Shown piece by piece: positions 1 to 5,665 of a DNA stretch of 10,164 nucleotides. The stretch comes from Emticicia sp943368675 (GTDB lineage: Bacteria > Bacteroidota > Bacteroidia > Cytophagales > Spirosomataceae), in contig CALRLN020000165.1 in the NCBI GenBank assembly GCA_943368675.1, positions 1-10,164 of the forward strand. The letters run 5' to 3'. Numbering within the stretch: the stretch's first letter is position 1; each line of letters opens with the position of its first letter. Under the pieces are notes generated by a model that saw nothing but the letters and a program-made list of their open reading frames with translations, had not been told where the DNA came from and searched no databases. The position numbers were made by a program, and so were the translations under genes.

Positions 1-519
1 ACACCCGAGTTTTTAGGGAAAAAAGTGGAGGCACGAGAAGTTAAGATTGCGGCTATCATAGCAATACTTCACCCTTTACTTATCTTAACAGGTACTGCTT
101 TATCAGCCTATCTGGCAGCAAATGATACCGAAATGGGTTGGTGGTTTAGTGGCAAAGCTACTGGTTGGTTAAATAACCCTGGCTATCATGGTTTCTCTGA
201 AATGCTTTACGAATATACTTCAAGTGCCGCCAACAATGGTAGTGGTTTTGAAGGGCTGGGTGATAACAATCCATTCTGGAATATTACCACAGGTATTGTG
301 CTTCTATTAAGTCGTTATCTGCCAATTATTGGCCCGGTAGCTATTGCAGGTTTGCTGGCAAGTAAAAAGTATATTCCAGAAGGCGCCGGAACATTGAAAA
401 CCGACACTTCCACCTTTGCCATCATGACCTTTGCCGTGATTGCCATTATTGCTGCCTTATCATTTTTCCCTGCTTTAGACTTAGGACCATTAGCAGAACA
501 TTTTACTCTATTTAAATAA
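1..519 (+). CDS. kdpA: KdpA, K+-binding/translocating subunit of the KdpFABC pump (3' part only)
   Basis: The reading frame is open from the first base, so this is the C-terminal 172 residues of a protein usually about 560 long. KdpA is the inner-membrane, K+-channel-like subunit that selects potassium for the high-affinity Kdp ATPase. The fragment opens with the family-typical cytoplasmic sequence TPEFLGKKVEAREVK. It then shows three hydrophobic spans at visible residues of about 16-40, 95-119 and 138-160. The last selectivity-filter region, HGFSEMLYEYTSSAANNGSGF, has its G-S-G at visible residues 80-82. Compared with my recollection of E. coli KdpA, the loop before this filter is longer by roughly ten residues and rich in W and G. 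The GTG at position 25 is internal, not a start. The stop is followed after 8 bases by kdpB, so the two are surely cotranscribed. Identification is very secure; only the start is missing. Confidence 0.97.
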   Translation, partial: TPEFLGKKVEAREVKIAAIIAILHPLLILTGTALSAYLAANDTEMGWWFSGKATGWLNNPGYHGFSEMLYEYTSSAANNGSGFEGLGDNNPFWNITTGIVLLLSRYLPIIGPVAIAGLLASKKYIPEGAGTLKTDTSTFAIMTFAVIAIIAALSFFPALDLGPLAEHFTLFK

Positions 520-527
520 GTATTTCC

Positions 528-2570
528 ATGACCAGAAATAATCAAATCTCGCTATTTGACAGTCAATTGGTAAAAGAGGCCATTGGTCAGTCTTTTATCA
601 AACTCAACCCTCGATTAATGTTCCGTAATCCGGTTATGTTCACTGTCGAAATCGGAACAGTTGTTATGCTGATTGTCTGTGTGGCTATCTTTTTAGGTGC
701 ACCCAATCAGGGTAGTCTGACATATAATATTATTGTCTTTTTGATACTGCTAGTTACTTTGCTCTTTGCCAATTTTGCCGAAGCACTTGCTGAGGCAAGA
801 GGTAAAGCGCAGGCCAATAGTTTACGTAAAACCCGCGAAGAAACACCTGCCAAGGTAGTTCAAACCGTTGGTGAGATGTATCTGAACGAGGTGAAAGTTG
901 TACCTTCATCTTTATTAAGAAAAGGAGATGTATTTGTATGCGAACCAGGTGATATAATTCCTACTGATGGTGAAATCATTGAAGGTTTAGCCACCATAGA
1001 CGAAAGTGCCATTACGGGTGAATCTGCTCCTGTGATTCGTGAGGCTGGTGGTGATAAAAGTAGTGTAACTGGTGGTACAAAGGTGTTATCAGATAAAATA
1101 AAGGTAATTGTAACTACCCAACCCGGCGAAAGTTTCCTTGATAAAATGATTGCCTTAGTTGAAGGAGCAAGTCGTCAGAAAACACCTAATGAAATTGCTT
1201 TAACTATCTTGTTGGCGGCTTTTACAATCATCTTTATCATTGTCTGCGTAACGCTGAAACCGTTTGCAGATTACGCACAAACGCCTATCACCATTGCTGC
1301 TTTTATATCGCTCTTTGTATGTCTGATACCAACTACTATCGGTGGTCTTCTATCTGCTATTGGTATTGCAGGAATGGACAGAGCATTGCGTGCCAATGTA
1401 ATTACCAAATCAGGTAAAGCTGTTGAAACTGCCGGAGATATTGATGTGCTGCTTTTAGACAAAACAGGTACTATCACTATAGGTAATCGTAAAGCCACGC
1501 ATTTCTATCCTATTAAAGGCGTAAATGAACAAGACTTCATCAAAGCCGCAGTTCTTAGTTCAATGGCTGATGAAACACCTGAGGGTAAATCTATTATTGA
1601 ATTGGCAGATGTAAATCCATCCATCTATAAAATCAGTAAACCCACTTTTATTAAATTTACTGCTGAAACCCGTAGTTCTGGGATTGACTTTGACGGGACA
1701 AGGATTCGCAAAGGAGCTTATGATGCTATCAAAAAACTAATTGAAAAAGCGGGAAATGCGTTTCCGAATGAAACTGCCGAAAGAGTAAAAACTATTTCGA
1801 GCAATGGGGGGACACCTTTGGTGGTATCTGAAAATGAAAAAGTTTTAGGAGTAATAGAACTACAGGACATTATCAAAACAGGTATTCAGGAAAGATTTGA
1901 ACGACTACGCAAAATGGGTGTAAAAACCGTAATGGTAACTGGTGATAATCCTCTAACTGCCAAATATATCGCTGAAAAGGCAGGAGTTGATGATTTCATT
2001 GCTGAAGCCAAACCGGAAGACAAGATGCTGTATATCCGTAAAGAACAACAATCTGGTAAACTGGTAGCGATGATGGGTGACGGTACAAACGATGCCCCTG
2101 CCCTGGCACAGGCTGATGTGGGAGTAGCCATGAATAGTGGCACACAGGCAGCCAAAGAAGCAGGAAATATGGTTGATCTGGACAATGACCCTACCAAGCT
2201 GATTGAGATTGTGGAAATCGGCAAACAATTATTGATGACACGTGGTACACTCACTACTTTCTCAATCGCTAACGACGTAGCCAAATATTTTGCCATTGTT
2301 CCGGCCTTGTTCATTGCTACTATTCCTGCCTTACAGGGTCTGAACATTATGAATTTGCATAGTCCAGAAAGTGCGATTCTTTCAGCAGTTATTTTTAATG
2401 CAATCATTATCCCGCTTCTAATTCCATTGGCTTTGAAAGGTGTTGCTTATAAACCTATCGGTGCAAGCGCCATTCTTCGCCGCAATTTATTAATCTATGG
2501 CTTAGGCGGTATTATTATACCATTTATTGGTATCAAAATCATCGACTTGGCGGTATCACTTTTTATCTAA
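528..2570 (+). CDS. kdpB: KdpB, P-type ATPase catalytic subunit of the K+ pump
   Basis: This 680-residue inner-membrane protein hydrolyses ATP to drive K+ uptake through KdpA; E. coli KdpB is about the same length (682). Visible signatures are: TGES of the actuator domain at residues 163-166, PTTIGG in the membrane part with P268, the phosphorylation motif DKTGTIT with D311, nucleotide-binding F377 and K395 (same numbers as in E. coli), and GDGTNDAP of the P domain with D518 and D522. The NDVAKYF membrane helix carries D583 and K586, the charged pair known to be needed for coupling in E. coli. Hydrophobic spans lie near residues 36-57, 66-86, 222-243, 252-280 and in three or so helices after 585. 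The serine in TGES (S166) aligns with the inhibitory phosphoserine S162 of E. coli. The ATG start lies 8 bases after kdpA and gives the expected N-terminus. No catalytic residue is missing and the gene appears fully functional. Confidence 0.99.
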   Translation: MTRNNQISLFDSQLVKEAIGQSFIKLNPRLMFRNPVMFTVEIGTVVMLIVCVAIFLGAPNQGSLTYNIIVFLILLVTLLFANFAEALAEARGKAQANSLRKTREETPAKVVQTVGEMYLNEVKVVPSSLLRKGDVFVCEPGDIIPTDGEIIEGLATIDESAITGESAPVIREAGGDKSSVTGGTKVLSDKIKVIVTTQPGESFLDKMIALVEGASRQKTPNEIALTILLAAFTIIFIIVCVTLKPFADYAQTPITIAAFISLFVCLIPTTIGGLLSAIGIAGMDRALRANVITKSGKAVETAGDIDVLLLDKTGTITIGNRKATHFYPIKGVNEQDFIKAAVLSSMADETPEGKSIIELADVNPSIYKISKPTFIKFTAETRSSGIDFDGTRIRKGAYDAIKKLIEKAGNAFPNETAERVKTISSNGGTPLVVSENEKVLGVIELQDIIKTGIQERFERLRKMGVKTVMVTGDNPLTAKYIAEKAGVDDFIAEAKPEDKMLYIRKEQQSGKLVAMMGDGTNDAPALAQADVGVAMNSGTQAAKEAGNMVDLDNDPTKLIEIVEIGKQLLMTRGTLTTFSIANDVAKYFAIVPALFIATIPALQGLNIMNLHSPESAILSAVIFNAIIIPLLIPLALKGVAYKPIGASAILRRNLLIYGLGGIIIPFIGIKIIDLAVSLFI

Positions 2571-2577
2571 TACAATT

Positions 2578-3138
2578 ATGAAAACATTATTTCCAGCTAT
2601 CAGACTTACCTTGATAAGTATGGTGCTATTCGTGATCATCTACCCTCTTTTGATTACTGGTATTGCCCAATTGGCACCTAATCAGGGTAAAGGAGAAATT
2701 ATACAAGTAAACAGTAAAACAATTGGTTATCAGAAACTAGGACAGTCTTTTACAGAAGATAAATATTTCTGGAGTCGTCCATCGGCAGTGGGTTATAATG
2801 CCGCAGGTTCAGCTGGAAGTAATAAAGGGCCAACCAATGCCGATTATCTGGCTACGGTGCAAGCTCGAATTGATAGTTTTATGGTACATAATCCGAAAGT
2901 AGAAAAATCTCAGATTCCATCTGAAATGGTTACAGCTTCGGGTAGTGGACTAGACCCTGATATTTCTCCGGAATCGGCTAAAATTCAGATAAAACGTATT
3001 GCAGATGCAAGAAAAATTTCGGAAGATAAAATTCAGGCGCTTATTGATTCACATACACAAAAACCACTCTTAGGTTTATTCGGTCCGGAAACCATTAATG
3101 TTCTGGAATTGAATGTGGGGTTGGATGCATTGAAATAA
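2578..3138 (+). CDS. kdpC: KdpC, accessory subunit of the K+ pump
   Basis: This 186-residue protein matches KdpC (E. coli, 190 aa), which has one transmembrane helix and a periplasmic domain and stabilises the KdpA-KdpB complex. The N-terminus MKTLFPAIRLTLISMVLFVI begins the single hydrophobic span (about residues 6-30). The periplasmic part has family-typical motifs: GQSFTEDKYFWSRPSA with D61-A70, the AGSAGSNKGPTN segment around residues 77-86, a SGSGLDPDISPESA-like stretch, and a C-terminal GLFGPETINVLELN. The ATG at 2578, 7 bases after the kdpB stop, is chosen because the KdpC family starts just before the membrane helix. An in-frame TTG at 2527 would overlap kdpB and add 17 residues unlike the family. 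The gene closes the tightly packed kdpABC block; the next gene follows after 72 bases. Confidence 0.98.
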   Translation: MKTLFPAIRLTLISMVLFVIIYPLLITGIAQLAPNQGKGEIIQVNSKTIGYQKLGQSFTEDKYFWSRPSAVGYNAAGSAGSNKGPTNADYLATVQARIDSFMVHNPKVEKSQIPSEMVTASGSGLDPDISPESAKIQIKRIADARKISEDKIQALIDSHTQKPLLGLFGPETINVLELNVGLDALK

Positions 3139-3210
3139 GCTTCTGTTTACATAACCAAAGAAAATTAATTAAATACCAAAGTACAACAACAGCCTTTGCG
3201 GCACAAAAAA

Positions 3211-4269
3211 ATGAAAAAACTAATTTTAACTGCATTTGCTTTCATAGTTTTGAAAGCAAATGCTCAGGAAACAACAAAACCATTGACATTTTCGGGATAT
3301 GTAGAAACGTATTATAGTTTTGATTTCAGCAATCCTGATAACCACGAAAAATCAGCTTTTTTATATAATCACAATCGACACAATGAGTTGAATCTGAATC
3401 TGGGTTTATTAAAAGCAAGCTATAATACAGATAGGCTGCGAGCCAATTTAGGAATTATGCTTGGTACTTATGCTCAGTACAATATGGCTGTAGAACAAGG
3501 TCTTTTGAAGAATTTGTATGAGGCCAACATTGGTGTAAAAATTTCAAAGAAAACTAATCTATGGGTTGATGCCGGTATTATGCCTTCACATATTGGTTTT
3601 GAAAGTGCAATCGGAAAAGACACTTGGAATCTGACTAGAAGTATATTAGCCGAAAACTCGCCTTATTATGAATCCGGTGTGAAATTATCTTATACCTCAA
3701 CCAATGAGAAATGGTATCTGGCCGGATTGGTTTTAAATGGCTGGCAACGTATACAAAGAGTGCCGGGAAATCAGACACCGGCTTTTGGTACACAACTGAC
3801 TTATAAACCGAACACAAATGTAACGCTCAATTGGAGTACTTATGTAGGCAATGAGCAGCCTGATAGCACAAGCAAATGGAGATATTTTAACAACTTTTAC
3901 GGTCAATTTCAATTAAATGAAAAATTAGGCTTGATTGCAGGCTTTGACTTTGGTTTTGAGCAAAAAGCTAATAAAAGTTCTGAGTATAATAGATGGTTAA
4001 CTCCTATCCTGGTTGCACGTTTTGCGGCCACTGATAAGTTCAGAATAGCTGCCCGAGCAGAATATTACCAAGACAAAAACGGAGTTATTATAGTCACAGG
4101 TACCCCAAATGGTTTTCAGACTTTTGGGTATTCTCTCAACTTTGATTATGCCATTATTGACAATTTTCTATGGCGGGTTGAAGGAAGAGTTTTCGACAGT
4201 AAAGACAAAATCTTTGCCGATAAAAATCAGAATTTCTATTTAACCAGCGCCTTGTGTTTTAGTTTTTAA
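3211..4269 (+). CDS. outer-membrane beta-barrel porin of the kdp operon (OmpL/bbp2-like)
   Basis: This 352-residue protein begins with a clear Sec signal peptide, MKKLILTAFAFIVLKANAQ, likely cut after Ala-Asn-Ala. The mature part is rich in alternating aromatic/polar segments (for example FSGYVETYYSFDF, LWVDAGIMPSHIGFES, WRYFNNFYGQFQL, FGYSLNFDYAIIDNFLWRVEGRVF) and ends in Cys-Phe-Ser-Phe. A C-terminal phenylalanine is the usual outer-membrane assembly signal. It resembles the Bacteroidota 'putative beta-barrel porin-2, OmpL-like' family, by recollection rather than by search. Lying between kdpC and kdpD suggests co-regulation and a role in bringing K+ across the outer membrane to KdpFABC; the substrate is inferred from context only. 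The ATG at 3211 is preferred over an in-frame TTG at 3196, which would spoil the signal peptide with a charged extension. The upstream leader is A-rich, with no Shine-Dalgarno. Confidence 0.85.
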   Translation: MKKLILTAFAFIVLKANAQETTKPLTFSGYVETYYSFDFSNPDNHEKSAFLYNHNRHNELNLNLGLLKASYNTDRLRANLGIMLGTYAQYNMAVEQGLLKNLYEANIGVKISKKTNLWVDAGIMPSHIGFESAIGKDTWNLTRSILAENSPYYESGVKLSYTSTNEKWYLAGLVLNGWQRIQRVPGNQTPAFGTQLTYKPNTNVTLNWSTYVGNEQPDSTSKWRYFNNFYGQFQLNEKLGLIAGFDFGFEQKANKSSEYNRWLTPILVARFAATDKFRIAARAEYYQDKNGVIIVTGTPNGFQTFGYSLNFDYAIIDNFLWRVEGRVFDSKDKIFADKNQNFYLTSALCFSF

Positions 4270-4286
4270 ATGTAGTAAATTTTGTA

Positions 4287-4407
4287 TTTGTAGAGACTCC
4301 ATGCTGGAGTCTTCAAGGATCTAAGCAATCTAAAGATTAAATATTGCAAGAGGTCTGAAAGTAAAGATAGTTTCAGGTTGAATACACCCGCATATTGTCT
4401 CTACAAA
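4287..4407. repeat. interrupted palindrome / MITE-like inverted repeat ahead of kdpD
   Basis: An 11-bp perfect inverted repeat, TTTGTAGAGAC (4287-4297) and its complement (4397-4407), brackets 99 bases. Inside the left end is a hairpin with an 8-bp stem (4294-4301 with 4305-4312) and a TGC loop. If bases 4313-4400 are removed, the remaining 33 bases form a perfect palindrome with 15-bp arms. The bracketed segment also has a hairpin CTGAAA (4355-4360) / TTTCAG (4371-4376). The tetranucleotide GTCT lies at both junctions (4309-4312 and 4397-4400). From memory, GTAGAGAC...GTCTCTAC palindromes are common dispersed intergenic repeats in Bacteroidota and cyanobacteria; this looks like a disrupted copy. 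It could instead be a structured leader RNA for kdpD. Confidence 0.65.
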
Positions 4408-4426
4408 GCAAACAAATAATAACATC

Positions 4427-5560
4427 ATGTCAAATACCGATAACAAAGAAGAAAACGTACAGCACTTTCTGGATTTAATCAAAAAATCAAGACAAGGGAA
4501 GTTTAAAATCTACATTGGCATGAGTGCCGGAGTGGGTAAAACTTTTCGTATGCTGCAAGAAGCGCATTCTTTGCTTCGAAATGGCATTGATGTAAAAATA
4601 GGTTATATTGAAACACATTTGCGAAAGGAAACACACGATTTACTGGAAGGGCTGCCGATTATCCCGCGCAGAAAGATATTCTATAGAGGAAAAGAATTAG
4701 AAGAACTGGATGTACAGGCCGTCATTAATTTAAGGCCGGAAGTCGTAATTATTGACGAGTTAGCCCATACCAATATCGAAGGCAGTAAAAATGAAAAACG
4801 CTGGCAGGATGTATTAGAGATTCTCGAAGCGGGCATTAATGTAATCAGTGCCGTAAATATACAACACATTGAGAGTTTGAATGAGGAAGTAAAAGAAATT
4901 ACAGGCATTGAAGTAAAAGAAAGGATACCAGATAGCATAGTACGCATTGCTGACGAGGTAGTTAATATTGACCTGACGGCCGATGAGTTAATTACAAGGC
5001 TAAAAGAGGGTAAAATTTATACTGCCGATAAGATTCAGATGGCACTTAACAACTTTTTTAAATCGGAACAGATATTGCAGTTAAGAGAGTTGGCGCTAAA
5101 AGAAGTAGCTAGCCAGGTAGAAAGGAAAGTTGAAACAGAAATACCCAAAAACACGGCAATCAGGCATGAGAAGTTTCTGGCTTGTATCAGTAGTAATGAC
5201 AAAACTGCTAAAAATGTAATCAGAAAAACTGCCCGCCTGGCTAGTTATTATAATAGTAAATGGTTTGTTTTATACGTGCAAACACCTAAAGAAAGCCCGG
5301 ACAAAATAGCGCTTGATAAACAACGGCATCTGATTAATAACTTTAAATTAGCCACACAATCAGGCGCAGAAATCATCAGGGTTGAAAGTAGTAATATTTC
5401 AAAAAGCATTATTGAAGTGGCCGAAGCCAGGCAAATCACTACTCTGTGTATAGGCAAACCACATCTGAACCTTTTTAATGTTATTCTTTCAACTAATATT
5501 TTTAATCAGTTATTAAAGAAATTGTCTTTTGCGGATATTGATGTGGTGATACTTTCGTAG
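4427..5560 (+). CDS. kdpD: KdpD N-terminal sensor protein lacking membrane and kinase domains
   Basis: This 377-residue protein matches only the cytoplasmic N-terminal half of KdpD, the turgor/K+ sensor that in E. coli is a single kinase of about 890 residues. The KdpD domain spans about residues 22-230. It contains a Walker A-like motif GMSAGVGKT (31-39), a Walker B-like VVIIDELAHTN (106-116), and a conserved NVISAVNIQHIESLN (138-152). Residues of about 246-377 form a universal-stress-protein-like fold, starting at KFLACISSND and ending in a FADIDVVIL strand. There is no hydrophobic span and no histidine-kinase box; the stop TAG is followed by a repeat and then a separate kinase gene. In some bacteria the KdpD USP domain binds c-di-AMP, but the motif here is only partly kept. 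The role is inferred: a soluble sensor acting in trans on the downstream kinase. The ATG start gives the family-typical N-terminus. Confidence 0.9.
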   Translation: MSNTDNKEENVQHFLDLIKKSRQGKFKIYIGMSAGVGKTFRMLQEAHSLLRNGIDVKIGYIETHLRKETHDLLEGLPIIPRRKIFYRGKELEELDVQAVINLRPEVVIIDELAHTNIEGSKNEKRWQDVLEILEAGINVISAVNIQHIESLNEEVKEITGIEVKERIPDSIVRIADEVVNIDLTADELITRLKEGKIYTADKIQMALNNFFKSEQILQLRELALKEVASQVERKVETEIPKNTAIRHEKFLACISSNDKTAKNVIRKTARLASYYNSKWFVLYVQTPKESPDKIALDKQRHLINNFKLATQSGAEIIRVESSNISKSIIEVAEARQITTLCIGKPHLNLFNVILSTNIFNQLLKKLSFADIDVVILS

Positions 5561-5569
5561 TAAATACCG

Positions 5570-5645
5570 CCCCTAGCCCCTAAAGGGGACGCATTTAATT
5601 CAAAACTTCATCCCCCCTCTTCACTGTTGGAGAGGGGGCTAGGGG
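5570..5645. repeat. C/G-rich palindromic intergenic repeat between kdpD and the kinase gene
   Basis: The outer arms CCCCTAGCCCC (5570-5580) and GGGGCTAGGGG (5635-5645) are a perfect 11-bp inverted repeat. Two nested alternatives exist: CCCC-TAAA-GGGG (5577-5588), and CCCCCTCT (5613-5620) pairing with AGAGGGGG (5631-5638) around a 10-base loop. The second uses part of the outer right arm, so the folds compete. This strongly C-then-G block stands out in an AT-rich gap. It resembles the 'cccctagcccctaaagggg' dispersed repeats found in intergenic regions of many Bacteroidota genomes (from memory). It may act as an mRNA-stabilising or attenuating structure. It ends 20 bases before the kinase ATG. 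Confidence 0.75.
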
Positions 5646-5665
5646 GTGAGGTGAAATTAAACAAA

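Noticed and set aside
1886..2407. 173-codon open frame on the minus strand
   Set aside because: It lies wholly within kdpB opposite highly conserved catalytic motifs, and its translation shows no recognisable family, so it is a shadow of the coding strand.
3196..3210. TTG at 3196 as an upstream start for the porin
   Set aside because: It would place Met-Arg-His-Lys-Lys before an already complete signal peptide starting at the ATG at 3211. The ATG gives the typical n-region.
4252..4284. Possible promoter for kdpD (TTG 4252-4254 and AAATTTTG 4277-4284)
   Set aside because: The -7 element has a mismatch at its first base and the spacing is slightly too long. The -33 element lies in the porin coding end. 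Not enough to call.
5627..5665. TTG at 5627 as start of the histidine kinase
   Set aside because: The added residues would come from the palindromic repeat. The ATG at 5666 sits directly before TM1 and is a better start.
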